Below are positions 19,144-27,952 of a stretch of DNA of 64,000 nt, one piece after another (position 1 is the stretch's first letter; every line of letters begins with the position of its first letter). Below the pieces are notes generated by a model. That model was given only the letters and a program-made list of their open reading frames with translations, was not told where the DNA came from and made no database searches. This DNA is from Halalkalibacter okhensis (GTDB taxonomy: Bacteria > Bacillota > Bacilli > Bacillales > Bacillaceae_D), in contig NZ_JRJU01000001.1 in assembly GCF_000787375.1 (NCBI RefSeq), positions 186,001 to 250,000 on the forward strand, given 5' to 3'. Position numbers and translations under genes: made by a program.

Positions 19144-19250
19144 AAAAATGAGAAAGGGGTCTAGCCCGAAAATGCCAGACCCCCATTTATGATAAACGCC
19201 GTAAGATAAGAACCCGGGACCCCTTACTTACGGCGATAACCATGACCGCC
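19144..19250 (-). ncRNA. Candidate structured RNA or leader upstream of holA
   Basis: On the minus strand three elements follow one another. GGCG (19250-19247) can pair with CGCC (19235-19232). That CGCC also starts a 9-bp stem CGCCGTAAG/CTTACGGCG (19235-19197) whose loop contains the self-complementary CCCGGG. An intrinsic terminator follows, arms GGGGTCT and AGACCCC (19183-19156) with the tail TTTCTCATTTTT. The mutually exclusive pairings look like an attenuator or a small RNA ending about 100 nt before holA. I do not recognise a known family. Confidence 0.4.
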
Positions 19251-19440
19251 TTGCACTATTTATAATATCCTATGCGAACCAAAAGTATAGGTGACAACTC
19301 TTTACAGACGAACCAATCTATTTGAAATATTTTTTACAATTTTTTGAAACATTTCTTTTTTGTTAATTAGGCATATAAACAACCTAGCATTTTTTTAGCC
19401 TATCCCGTATACTTGAATTTGAAGTAAGGAGGAATGCCAG

Positions 19441-19575
19441 ATGCATTTTGAAAAAGAAGTACAATGCAAACGTAATGACGCAATTGATTCTGCTGTTGGA
19501 TTTATCATTCCTTTCGGTTTCTTTGCAACCATTTTTATCATCGCTTCAATCGTAGATGTATTTAGTGGTTTTTAA
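19441..19575 (+). CDS. yqzM: YqzM family small membrane protein
   Basis: A 44-residue protein, MHFEKEVQCKRNDAIDSAVG at its N-terminus and a membrane segment FIIPFGFFATIFIIASIV. It matches YqzM of B. subtilis in length, the N-terminal HFEKEVQ signature and location between holA and comEC. GGAGG lies 8 nt before the ATG. Function unknown. Confidence 0.88.
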   Translation: MHFEKEVQCKRNDAIDSAVGFIIPFGFFATIFIIASIVDVFSGF

Positions 19576-19595
19576 GAAAAGATGGTCTAACAGAT

Positions 19596-19659
19596 GAAAG
19601 AGGGATGCTACGTGTGACAGGAAGGTTCTCACCTTTTCTTTACGCTAGATCCCTCTTTC
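19596..19659. terminator. Terminator between yqzM and comEC
   Basis: Outer arms GAAAGAGGGAT and ATCCCTCTTTC enclose an inner hairpin (GAAGGT/ACCTTTTC). Its place between convergent genes suggests bidirectional use. Confidence 0.65.
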
Positions 19660-19662
19660 TTC

Positions 19663-21987
19663 TTACTCTCTTTTTACCGAACGTACCTCTACTTCTCCAT
19701 CCTTGAGTAACAACTGGACCGCTCCATTTAAGTCGCTTCGCCAAATGATAACTCGCTGTTCCTCTAGTCTTGATATCACATCAGGATGCGGGTGGCCAAA
19801 ACGGTTATTACGTCCAGCTGACACGAAAGCTGCCTTGGGCTTCAGTTGTTCTAGAAAAGGCTCCGTCGTCGACGTTCTGCTGCCATGATGACCAATTTTC
19901 AAAATATCCACTTCGAGTTCCGGGTATGAGTTGACCAGCCTCCTCTCCCCTTCTTCTTCCAGATCCCCAGTAAACAGAATGGATATCCCCTCCAAGTTTG
20001 CAAGAAGGACAATCGACCTTGCATTTAAATCAGATTCTGTTCCAATTGGAGATAATACCGTAAACGAAGCCTCCCCTTCATTCCATCCCATTCCTTCATG
20101 AAGAAAATGAATCTTTGCTCCATTTTTGTGTAGAATTTCCAGCAATTCATGCTCAAATTCTCCCTCTACGGGCCCTTTGCCATATAATACTTCTTTTACC
20201 TTTATACTTTGGATCAAAGCTTGCGAACCCCCTATATGATCAAGGTGACCATGCGTTAATATTAATCGATCAATTTTTCTAATCCCTTGTGCCTTTAACG
20301 TCGGAACAACAATATCAGCTCCTACATCAAACGACTTCCGTCTCTTTCTCCACTCCTCATTCATAAAAGAGATTGTCCCACCAGTGTCAATTAAGTAAAT
20401 GGCCTCCCGATAAGGAAGCTCTAGAAGAAAGCTGTCCCCTTGTCCTACATCAATCATCGTCACTTTTGCTTTTGAATCCACATAGGGAAGGGACAGTTGA
20501 ATGAAAATAATGAAACTTAATCCTAACAATGGTACTCTCCACCACAACTTCCCGCCTCTTTCCCAATTTAGAAATCCAGTGATTATACTTACATAGAGAA
20601 GGACCATTATTATTGTTGATGGTTTTCCTAAGATAAGAGTCGCCCATTTTAATCCTGCTGCTTTCATTAGAAATTGATGAACTAATGGAAGAGTGTTCTC
20701 TAAAATAATAAGTGGCACATTAAGGCTTGTAGGTAGAACAAAAGACAACAGAAAAGAGATAAAAGTGAACGGAAGGACAATCAGTGAAATAAATGGAATG
20801 TAAATTAGATTTAACGGAAGACTCAAAATAGGTATTTCATACATATGGAGAAGAATAATTGGAAAGGAAACCACTTGAGATATAAGTGTGATCGCTAGAA
20901 TCCTTGATCCCGCGTGATGATATCGCTCCATAACAGTGGGTGCTGATAAAATAAGAGCAAAGGAGACTAAAAATGATAATTGAAACCCTAGCTTGAAAAT
21001 AATAAACGGATTGAAGAAAACATAACCTAAATACACAATGACAATTCCAAAAAGAGGTGGAATTCTTAATTTCATACGCAAAAATAAAAGAATCATCATT
21101 GACATAAGCGTCGCTCGAACAACAGAAGGAGCCGCACCAGCGATCAAACTATAAATAGGTAGCATGATAAGCAGTACTTCCATGGCCCTCTCCCTAGTGA
21201 TGCCCATTCGAATCAACAAATAAAAACTAGCCGCTACAATCATTCCTACATGCAACCCTGAAACAGCAAGTAAATGAATAACACCTAATCGTTGATAAGC
21301 CTCTAACAACTCCCCTTCCATCATGACTCTTTCTCCAAAGATTAGCGCACTCATCATACCACCAAAATCTGAACTCAACTTCTGTTCAATATTTTGAAGT
21401 TGATACTGACGCCACTGTTGCAGCTTCATTAAATATCCTTGCTTATTGGTATTGATACATTGGATGGCTGCCCGATGAGGTCTTAAAATCCAATAAATAT
21501 TTTGCTCGAGTAAAAAACGCTTATAATCAAATTGTCCAAAATTTGTTGGAGGCAATGGCTCAGATAGAGTGCCACTAATTTTACAAGAATCACCGATGAC
21601 TATTGATTTCATTCGCTGTTGCTCAAGTTCATCATAAAGATAAGCTTGGATTTGAATGATTTCATTCGTATTGCTTACAAGACGCATAGACAACGAATCA
21701 CCATCTATGACAGGAATTGTTTGAACAATACCGTAAATCGTCTGATCACCAGCTGCAAAAACTGTTCCTTGTTGATTCATTGTATTTATGCCTACGAAAT
21801 AATAAATGAGAAAAGTAGAAGTGAAAACTAGAAGCTTCAGCTTGAAGAAAGGACGATGGAGTAGACAAAAAAGGAGAAAAGCAGTGAGGATGAGTAAATA
21901 TGGCATACTTACTCCTCTTAAAGCTAAATAAAGACCAAGAGTCGCAACGATCGGGAGAAGAGAAAAAAGGGGGAAAATCGGTTTCAC
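19663..21987 (-). CDS. comEC: DNA uptake channel ComEC/Rec2
   Basis: ComEC is the membrane channel that carries single-stranded transforming DNA into the cell. The 774-residue protein has an N-terminal membrane pair, an OB-like DUF4131 region, and the competence domain with many membrane segments (AVSGLHVGMIVAASFYLL onward). A C-terminal metallo-beta-lactamase-like domain (THGHLDHIGGSQAL, FTGDLEEEGE, KIGHHGSRTS) follows, thought to degrade the non-transported strand. GTG start at 21987 overlaps the comEB TGA. It is the third gene of comEA-comEB-comEC and is intact. Confidence 0.96.
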   Translation of the reverse strand: MKPIFPLFSLLPIVATLGLYLALRGVSMPYLLILTAFLLFCLLHRPFFKLKLLVFTSTFLIYYFVGINTMNQQGTVFAAGDQTIYGIVQTIPVIDGDSLSMRLVSNTNEIIQIQAYLYDELEQQRMKSIVIGDSCKISGTLSEPLPPTNFGQFDYKRFLLEQNIYWILRPHRAAIQCINTNKQGYLMKLQQWRQYQLQNIEQKLSSDFGGMMSALIFGERVMMEGELLEAYQRLGVIHLLAVSGLHVGMIVAASFYLLIRMGITRERAMEVLLIMLPIYSLIAGAAPSVVRATLMSMMILLFLRMKLRIPPLFGIVIVYLGYVFFNPFIIFKLGFQLSFLVSFALILSAPTVMERYHHAGSRILAITLISQVVSFPIILLHMYEIPILSLPLNLIYIPFISLIVLPFTFISFLLSFVLPTSLNVPLIILENTLPLVHQFLMKAAGLKWATLILGKPSTIIMVLLYVSIITGFLNWERGGKLWWRVPLLGLSFIIFIQLSLPYVDSKAKVTMIDVGQGDSFLLELPYREAIYLIDTGGTISFMNEEWRKRRKSFDVGADIVVPTLKAQGIRKIDRLILTHGHLDHIGGSQALIQSIKVKEVLYGKGPVEGEFEHELLEILHKNGAKIHFLHEGMGWNEGEASFTVLSPIGTESDLNARSIVLLANLEGISILFTGDLEEEGERRLVNSYPELEVDILKIGHHGSRTSTTEPFLEQLKPKAAFVSAGRNNRFGHPHPDVISRLEEQRVIIWRSDLNGAVQLLLKDGEVEVRSVKRE

Positions 21988-22562
21988 CCCCTAAAGAAGC
22001 TTTGTGTAAACAACGAATTCGCTTGATCACGTAACCCTTGTAAATCTTCTGCAGCAAAGCCTGCTTGGTCTAATTTATCCAATAAGTCAGCTGTGAATTT
22101 CATTTTATCAAGATGATGCTGATCTAAGCTTACCTCATCTAACTCAACTTGTACGACATGAATCCCAGCTTCTCTAAACATCTCTTCTGCATAAGGGTGA
22201 TTTTTATAATCCTTAGCATAATACACACTCTTGATGCCAGCCTGGATGATCGCTTTTGAACAATGCACACAAGGAAAATGAGTCACATAAATCTCAGATC
22301 CCTCTGTCGGCACACCAAATTTAGCACATTGAAGAAGAGCGTTTACCTCTGCATGTATTGTGCGAATACAATGATTATCTACAACATAGCAACCCTCATC
22401 TATACAATGAGCTCCACCTGAGACAGAACCATTGTAGCCACCTGCAATTATTCGTTTTTCTCTTACAATCGTTGCACCTACCATTAGTCGGGTACAGGTG
22501 CTTCTTAATGCTAATAAATGACTTTGAGCCATAAAATATTGATCCCAAGAAATTCTTTGCAC
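21984..22562 (-). CDS. comEB: ComEB, dCMP deaminase family protein
   Basis: The 192-residue protein has the zinc-dependent deaminase motifs HAEVNALLQ and PCVHCSKAI plus the dCMP deaminase feature GYNGSVSGGAHC. It is expected to convert dCMP to dUMP; in B. subtilis ComEB is not required for DNA uptake itself but helps localise competence proteins. GTG start at 22562 follows GAGGAGG. It is 71 nt after comEA and overlaps comEC. Confidence 0.93.
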   Translation of the reverse strand: MQRISWDQYFMAQSHLLALRSTCTRLMVGATIVREKRIIAGGYNGSVSGGAHCIDEGCYVVDNHCIRTIHAEVNALLQCAKFGVPTEGSEIYVTHFPCVHCSKAIIQAGIKSVYYAKDYKNHPYAEEMFREAGIHVVQVELDEVSLDQHHLDKMKFTADLLDKLDQAGFAAEDLQGLRDQANSLFTQSFFRG

Positions 22563-22633
22563 GTTTCATCCTCCTCGCCTTCATATGTTTAGTTTAGGAA
22601 AAAGGTGTAGCAACGTCAACGTCTTATCGAATA

Positions 22634-23242
22634 TTATCGAAATATAAGGAATTCTTGAAGCTTTTCAATTGATTTGGGACCAATTCCTGATACTTGCACA
22701 AGGTCGTCTATGCCTTTAAACGGTCCATGCTCCTCTCGATACGTAATAATCGCTGCAGCCTTAGAGGGACCTATCCCTGGAAGCTGTTCGAGTTCGACGG
22801 CGGTGGCATCGTTAATGCTAATCTTCCCATCCCTTTCCTCCACCGCACTAGAAGCCAATTCTAAAACTTCCTCCTCTCCTTCTGCCGGAACATAAATCAA
22901 CATCTCATCGTGCAGCAATTGAGCAAGATTGATGTTTAATTCATTTGCATCACTTGAAAATCCCCCAGCAATCTCAATTGCATCAAAGATTCGCGATCCT
23001 ACTTCTAACTCATAGACCCCCGGACTTCTAATGGACCCTTTGACATCCACCATAAGGCTTGTCTTACTCTCACTGTCTCCAGACTCTGGTTCATCAGAAT
23101 GATGTTTCACTTGATATTCATTCCAATCAATCATAACTTCTTCTTCTTTAGGATTGATTAAATGCAGAAACAATACTAAACTGACTAATAGTATGATTGC
23201 ACCAATTGCACCAAAAGGTTTGAGACGAGCTAAATTTTTCAA
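22634..23242 (-). CDS. comEA: DNA receptor ComEA
   Basis: ComEA is the membrane-anchored double-stranded DNA receptor for transformation. The order is an N-terminal membrane segment (GAIGAIILLVSLVLFLHLI), an acidic linker, a SLBB domain (VDVKGSIRSPGVYELEVGSR), and a C-terminal double helix-hairpin-helix (ISINDATAVELEQLPGIGPS and LVQVSGIGPKSIEKL). The start is TTG at 23242, with AAAGG 11 nt upstream; an ATG five bases earlier is out of frame. It heads the comE operon. Confidence 0.94.
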   Translation of the reverse strand: MKNLARLKPFGAIGAIILLVSLVLFLHLINPKEEEVMIDWNEYQVKHHSDEPESGDSESKTSLMVDVKGSIRSPGVYELEVGSRIFDAIEIAGGFSSDANELNINLAQLLHDEMLIYVPAEGEEEVLELASSAVEERDGKISINDATAVELEQLPGIGPSKAAAIITYREEHGPFKGIDDLVQVSGIGPKSIEKLQEFLIFR

Positions 23243-23310
23243 ATTTGATCATACCTTTCCATTTTAATAGTTGAACAATACAACAATGATTAGTAAGGAG
23301 ACGATTTTCA

Positions 23311-23568
23311 ATGACCGTACATTTACAAATTGCAGAACAAGTAAAAAAACACCGCGAAGCACAAAAACAATTCCTAGCTTTAGATGCTCAAAGAGAACGA
23401 GCAATTGAGGCTGTACTTGAGTTAGCCAAATCAAATAAAACAATACAAACAACAGAGATTAACGAGATCACAAAACAGATGAATCAAATTGCTATGCAGT
23501 TTCAATTCCCGCCTCGAAAGCTTGTCACCCCTGAAATGGTTACTAATTATATAAATGAAAGATATTGA
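23311..23568 (+). CDS. DUF2533 family protein (YpbS-like)
   Basis: An 85-residue soluble, helical protein (MTVHLQIAEQVKKHREAQKQ, then AFLALD-type FLALDAQRERAIEAVLELAK, and FPPRKLVTPEMVTNYI). The pattern matches the DUF2533/YpbS family of bacilli. AAGGAG lies 9 nt before the ATG. It is divergent from comEA and 69 nt upstream of comER. Function unknown. Confidence 0.72.
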   Translation: MTVHLQIAEQVKKHREAQKQFLALDAQRERAIEAVLELAKSNKTIQTTEINEITKQMNQIAMQFQFPPRKLVTPEMVTNYINERY

Positions 23569-23637
23569 AGGCATAACATCCCTTTCCCGTACATACGTTT
23601 AGTCATAACGAGATAATCGTATAAAGGAGGGGCTATC

Positions 23638-24462
23638 TTGAAAATTGGAGTAATTGGAACAGGTAGTATGGGGACGATTTTACTTGAATCATTCATAGAA
23701 TCTGGTGCCATTTCTCCGCACCAATTTGTCATAACGAATCGAAATAGAGAAAAAGCTCAAGTATTAAAAGAGCACTTTCCCGACATCCACATTGGACGTG
23801 ACGCGATAACGACAGCCAAACAGTCTGATGTCATCTTTTTATGCACAAAGCCATTGCAAATGCCAGGTGTGTTGCGCGAAATTGCTCATGTATGTCATCA
23901 AGACAAATTATTAATTTCTATTACTAGCCCAATTTCAGTTGAACAATTAGAAGAAATGGTTGATTGTAAAGTCGCTCGTGCCATTCCAAGCATTTTGAAC
24001 AGAGCCTTAACAGGGCCTTCTCTCCTAAGCTTCGGTAAGAGGTGTCAGGCAGAAGATTGCACATTTGTAACAAACTTAATGTCATCGATTTCTGAGCCTT
24101 TAGTGATCGACGAGAACATCACACGGGTCTCTTCTGACATCGTCAGTTGCGGTCCTGCCTTTTTTAGCTATATCATGCAACAATTTGTTGATGCGGCCGT
24201 TAGACAAACGGATATAACTCAGAAAGATGCCACAACTCTTGCTACAAATATGATGATTGGAATGGGAAAATTATTAGAAAAAGGACATTTCACCTTACCT
24301 ACGCTTCAAAAGCGCGTCTGCGTCCCTGGAGGAATTACTGGGGAAGGAATAAAAGTATTAGAGTCTGAGATCGGACCGATGTTTGATCACTTGTTCCAGC
24401 AAACCCATGCGAAGTATTATGAAGATCAAGAATTAATCTCTGAATCCTTCTCGAAAAAATAA
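23638..24462 (+). CDS. comER: ComER, pyrroline-5-carboxylate reductase-like protein
   Basis: The 274-residue protein has the N-terminal Rossmann motif GVIGTGSMGTIL and the ProC-like C-terminal dimerisation domain (LPTLQKRVCVPGGITGEGIKVLE). In B. subtilis comER is transcribed opposite to comEABC; in B. cereus its product was linked to sporulation and biofilm regulation. It starts with TTG at 23638, after AAGGAGGGG. Being in the ProC family does not prove proline synthesis. Confidence 0.9.
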   Translation: MKIGVIGTGSMGTILLESFIESGAISPHQFVITNRNREKAQVLKEHFPDIHIGRDAITTAKQSDVIFLCTKPLQMPGVLREIAHVCHQDKLLISITSPISVEQLEEMVDCKVARAIPSILNRALTGPSLLSFGKRCQAEDCTFVTNLMSSISEPLVIDENITRVSSDIVSCGPAFFSYIMQQFVDAAVRQTDITQKDATTLATNMMIGMGKLLEKGHFTLPTLQKRVCVPGGITGEGIKVLESEIGPMFDHLFQQTHAKYYEDQELISESFSKK

Positions 24463-24498
24463 GAAACAGGAAGAGCAAATTTGCTCTTCCTGTTTCTT
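24461..24498. terminator. Bidirectional terminator comER/yqeM
   Basis: A perfect palindrome with 17-bp arms (AAGAAACAGGAAGAGCA and complement) overlaps the comER stop and separates it from the convergent yqeM. Confidence 0.88.
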
Positions 24499-24513
24499 AT
24501 TCGTTATTCTTTT

Positions 24514-25269
24514 TTAAAATCCTTTACTTTTTTTCCGCGCACAAAAGAAAATTCGTTCACTATTATTGGATGGCGTTTCAGTAGTAAAGTCAGCTTGTAT
24601 GGTTATATCACAAAACCCGACTTCTGCTAACCATTGTCTATACTGTTCAATCGGGTAAGTTCGTTGTTTATGTAATTCAAGCATCCGTTCATAATAGTTT
24701 TGCTCATTTTGGACAAAAAAAGTCAATTCATGTTCAACACTATTCGGATGCTCACCTTGAAACGAAGTCCAAATGTAGGCAATCTCACCGGCGTCTTCTG
24801 CGAATGTATGGCCAATAAAGCCTTCTTCTATTTTCGAAACCGAATGCACATCAAATAACAAAACGGCATCCTCTTTCAATTGCTCATACAAGCTTTGAAA
24901 CGTGTCAAGAACGTCTTGTTCGGACTCTAAATAGTTGAGGGAATCACAGAAGACCGTAACAACATCAAACTCACCTAAAGCCTCTAAGCTTGTCATCGAT
25001 TGCTGAATTAATAACGGGGAGAAATCAGCTTTCTCACATTTCTCTTTTGCAATAGCTAGCATTTCAGCCGATAAATCAACCCCCACTACTTCGGCACCCT
25101 CCGCATTTAGCCTAACCAATAGTTCCCCCGTACCACAACCAACATCAAGAACACGAATGCCTACGAGATTTGATTTATTCAATTGTCTCTGCATATAATC
25201 GATCCATTTGTCATAAGGTGCTTCCGCCATTAATGTATCGTACAGAGCAGCAAACGCTTGATAATTCAT
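24514..25269 (-). CDS. yqeM: Class I SAM-dependent methyltransferase YqeM
   Basis: The 251-residue protein has the SAM-binding signature VLDVGCGTGELLVRL (about residues 40-54), an acidic loop VVGVDLSAEML, and a third motif FDVVTVFCDSLNYL. It matches YqeM of B. subtilis in position at the end of the yqeH operon, before comER. The substrate is unknown. AAGGAG lies 12 nt before the ATG. Confidence 0.88.
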   Translation of the reverse strand: MNYQAFAALYDTLMAEAPYDKWIDYMQRQLNKSNLVGIRVLDVGCGTGELLVRLNAEGAEVVGVDLSAEMLAIAKEKCEKADFSPLLIQQSMTSLEALGEFDVVTVFCDSLNYLESEQDVLDTFQSLYEQLKEDAVLLFDVHSVSKIEEGFIGHTFAEDAGEIAYIWTSFQGEHPNSVEHELTFFVQNEQNYYERMLELHKQRTYPIEQYRQWLAEVGFCDITIQADFTTETPSNNSERIFFCARKKSKGF

Positions 25270-25287
25270 ACGATCTCTTTTCTCCTT

Positions 25288-26145
25288 TTATGACTTCTTT
25301 ATATGCGTCCAACCATCTCGTTGTTCAATTTTCTTTTCTTTCATTAACTTTCCAAGAGCACGTTTAAATTTCGCCTTACTGATGGAAAAGCGTAATTCTA
25401 TATCTTCCGGCGGCGTTTTATCCCAATAAGGCATCGATCCACCTCGTTCTTGCAAGAATGCATAAATACGCTCTGCATCTTCTTCTTGTTGTTCAGAGCG
25501 AAGTGGATTCATAGTGACATTAAGTCGACCATCTTCTCGAACAAATTGTACCCGAGCGGTAATATACTCTCCGTATCTTGGTATACCATTCATTTCATCA
25601 TTATGAAGAAAAGCAATATACCTTTCATCCGTCAATAGAAGAGCGCCTTCATCAAGAAAATGATACACGTGCCCACTTACTTCTTTGTTCATCATTTCTT
25701 TTGGAGCTTTAATTGCTGTTTTTTCAACAGGCTCTCCTTTTACAAGCTTTGCCATTAAGCGACCTCTTTTATCCCATGTCAATGAGAGAGGAAGTTTATC
25801 TCCAGGCTTAGGCCATTGCTCGCGGTCATATGGGAGCTCGTCCATGGATAAAAACAAATCCCTCGAAATTCCATTATGAAAGAAAACACCATGACCCGTT
25901 TTTACTTCAACGGCCTCTAACCACTCAACTTCACCCAACTGTAAAATAGGCTTTTCCATCGTAGCCGCTAATCGTCCTTGATGATCATGATACAAGAAGA
26001 CATCAAGCGTATCTCCTATTTCAATTCCTTCTTTCGCTTCACGCTCATGAAGAAGAATATCCGATGAACCGTCACTTAAAAAGTAACCAAAATTCGCTTT
26101 CCGAATAACCTCCAACTTCACGTTATAACCTGGCTTCAATTCCAT
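25288..26145 (-). CDS. CvfB-like S1 RNA-binding protein
   Basis: The 285-residue protein starts with an S1-like segment (VIRKANFGYFLSDGSSDILL) followed by further OB-fold repeats (GHGVFFHNGISRDLFLSMDE, VSGHVYHFLDEGALLL) and a C-terminal winged helix (LRFSISKAKFKRALGKLMKE). This architecture is that of CvfB of Staphylococcus aureus and YitL of B. subtilis, an RNA-binding regulator of virulence factors in the former. It overlaps the rsfS stop (TAATG). In B. subtilis yitL is elsewhere, so its insertion between rsfS and yqeM differs from that gene order. Confidence 0.85.
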   Translation of the reverse strand: MELKPGYNVKLEVIRKANFGYFLSDGSSDILLHEREAKEGIEIGDTLDVFLYHDHQGRLAATMEKPILQLGEVEWLEAVEVKTGHGVFFHNGISRDLFLSMDELPYDREQWPKPGDKLPLSLTWDKRGRLMAKLVKGEPVEKTAIKAPKEMMNKEVSGHVYHFLDEGALLLTDERYIAFLHNDEMNGIPRYGEYITARVQFVREDGRLNVTMNPLRSEQQEEDAERIYAFLQERGGSMPYWDKTPPEDIELRFSISKAKFKRALGKLMKEKKIEQRDGWTHIKKS

Positions 26146-26498
26146 TAGCCTAATACTCCTTCTAATTCAACTACAGGAGCATCTCCCCATAATTTTTCCA
26201 AGTTATAATACACTCGCTCATCTTTATGAAAGACATGGACAACAACATCTCCTAAATCAATAAGAACCCATCTTGCTTGGTCGAACCCTTCTAACCGTTT
26301 AATTTCAATCCCTTGTTCCTGCACTACTTTTTTTAACTCATGCGCAATAGCTTGCACTTGCTTATCTGAATTTCCGTGGCAAATAACAAAATAGTCAGCA
26401 ATAAGTGAAACACCTTGCATATTTAATGCAACAATATTTTCTCCTCTTTTATCATCAATCGCCTTTACTGCAAGTGATAAAGTTTCATTCACTAACAT
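26145..26498 (-). CDS. rsfS: Ribosome silencing factor RsfS
   Basis: RsfS binds ribosomal protein L14 and prevents subunit joining when nutrients are short. The 117-residue protein has the family segment VALNMQGVSLIADYFVICHG and GFDQARWVLIDLGDVVVHVF. ATG 26498 shares its A with the yqeK TGA (TGATG) and has AAGGAG at good spacing; a GTG one codon upstream is less likely. It is downstream of nadD-yqeK. Confidence 0.94.
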   Translation of the reverse strand: MLVNETLSLAVKAIDDKRGENIVALNMQGVSLIADYFVICHGNSDKQVQAIAHELKKVVQEQGIEIKRLEGFDQARWVLIDLGDVVVHVFHKDERVYYNLEKLWGDAPVVELEGVLG

Positions 26499-27067
26499 CA
26501 CTTCTCCTTTTTTGTATTAATTAATTGATTGTACGTAGCCAGGGTACCTGGGTACACACGATGTCTTCGTTTCATTAGAAATCCAATGGTATTCTCAAGC
26601 GCTTGGATTATCGCATTATCTAGACTAACTTTTGCAAGCTCTCGAACTTCGTTGACCCCATTAAATCGTCGACCTGGTTCAATATAATCAGCTAAAAAAA
26701 TGACTTTTTCCAACAGCGTCATATTAGGCCTTCCTGTTGTATGATAGTAGATTGCATCGAGTATTTCTTGGTCATCAATTCCCACTTCATCCTTAACGAA
26801 ATAAGCTCCACATGGTGCATGCAGTAACTCATCTCCATAGTCTAGAAAGGATTTATCTACTAGTTTTTCCTGAACAATCTTTTTCATTTCTTCTTTATCA
26901 CGAAATTTAGCATAATCATGAAAAATAGCAGCTAGCTCTGCTTTTTCGGGGTCTGCCCCGTAGCGGTTAGCAAGATCAACAGAAGTCTCTACTACTCCTA
27001 GTGTATGTGAGAACCGATGATCAGTGAGATGAAGTTTTACGATGGCCAAGGCTTGTTCTTTGTTCAT
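26498..27067 (-). CDS. yqeK: Ap4A hydrolase YqeK (HD domain)
   Basis: The 189-residue HD-superfamily protein is a symmetrical bis(5'-nucleosyl)-tetraphosphatase, cleaving Ap4A to ADP. Metal-binding residues are visible in RFSHTLGVVETSVDLA (first His), AAIFHDYAKF (HD) and LLHAPCGAYF and YYHTTGRPNMT. The start overlaps the end of nadD by 47 nt, but the N-terminus MNKEQALAIVKLHLTDHRFS matches the family. Confidence 0.92.
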   Translation of the reverse strand: MNKEQALAIVKLHLTDHRFSHTLGVVETSVDLANRYGADPEKAELAAIFHDYAKFRDKEEMKKIVQEKLVDKSFLDYGDELLHAPCGAYFVKDEVGIDDQEILDAIYYHTTGRPNMTLLEKVIFLADYIEPGRRFNGVNEVRELAKVSLDNAIIQALENTIGFLMKRRHRVYPGTLATYNQLINTKKEK

Positions 27068-27638
27068 ATAGTTTCCTCTCTTTCACCAATACTTCCACAC
27101 GCTCCGGCACCAAATAGGTAATAGGTTTTCCTTCTTGCACCCTCTTACGAATCGCAGTGGATGAAATATCTACTTGTGCCATTTCTAAAAGTCGAACGTG
27201 TTTAGAGTAAGAAGTTGTATCGACAGAAGAACCGGGACGCTTGACACCTATAAATGTAATTAACTCCAATAATTCATCGATTTTTTCCCATTTAGGCAAA
27301 TACTCAATCATATCTCCACCAATTAAGAAGGAAAATTCATAAGCTGGATATAATTGTGTTAATTGTCTAATTGTATCGATTGTATAGGAAGGACCTTCTC
27401 TTTCTAACTCAATCGTATTCACATAGAATTGTTCATGATCATCCGTAGCCCCTACAAGCATATCCAATCGGTCTTGATTTGAAGCAAGGTCATCGCTTTC
27501 TTTATGCGGAGGAACATTAACCGGAATAAACCAAATTTCGTCTAACCCAAATTCAACTAATACTTCTTGAGCGAATAATAAATGCCCTAAATGAGGAGGG
27601 TTAAATGTCCCTCCAAATAATCCAATTTTCTTCATCAT
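27021..27638 (-). CDS. nadD: Nicotinate-nucleotide adenylyltransferase NadD
   Basis: NadD makes deamido-NAD from nicotinate mononucleotide and ATP in NAD synthesis. The nucleotidyltransferase motif GGTFNPPHLGHLLFA (with HxGH) is at residues 9-23, and the C-terminal ISSTAIRKR motif is present. The tail after KLYEQ is about 15 residues longer than in B. subtilis and overlaps yqeK. ATG 27638 follows AGGAG. Confidence 0.95.
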   Translation of the reverse strand: MMKKIGLFGGTFNPPHLGHLLFAQEVLVEFGLDEIWFIPVNVPPHKESDDLASNQDRLDMLVGATDDHEQFYVNTIELEREGPSYTIDTIRQLTQLYPAYEFSFLIGGDMIEYLPKWEKIDELLELITFIGVKRPGSSVDTTSYSKHVRLLEMAQVDISSTAIRKRVQEGKPITYLVPERVEVLVKERKLYEQRTSLGHRKTSSH

Positions 27639-27658
27639 TTCACTCTCCTGCTCTTTAC

Positions 27659-27952
27659 TTAAGAAGGGAGAACTAATTCCTTGTTTTCTCGAGATTCCTT
27701 ATAGAGGACAATTGTATTCCCAATCACCTGAACAAGCTCTGCTCCTGTTTGTGTAACTAGGCTTTCTACGACGTCATCTTTCTCTTCCTCACAATTTTGC
27801 AAAATGCTAATCTTCAAAAGCTCTCTTGCTTCTAAAGCTTCCTCAATTTGTTTGCTCATGTTCTCATTTACCCCACCTTTTCCTACTTGAAAGATTGGGT
27901 TTAAATGATGAGCCTTTGAACGTAAAAACCGTTTTTGTTTACCAGTTAACAT
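27659..27952 (-). CDS. yhbY: CRM-domain RNA-binding protein YhbY (YqeI)
   Basis: A 97-residue CRM/YhbY protein associated with pre-50S particles. The family motif GKGGVNENMSKQIEEALEA and the N-terminal MLTGKQKRFLRSKAHHLNPI are clear. It overlaps the aroE end by 7 nt; GGAGG precedes the ATG by 6 nt. Confidence 0.93.
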   Translation of the reverse strand: MLTGKQKRFLRSKAHHLNPIFQVGKGGVNENMSKQIEEALEARELLKISILQNCEEEKDDVVESLVTQTGAELVQVIGNTIVLYKESRENKELVLPS

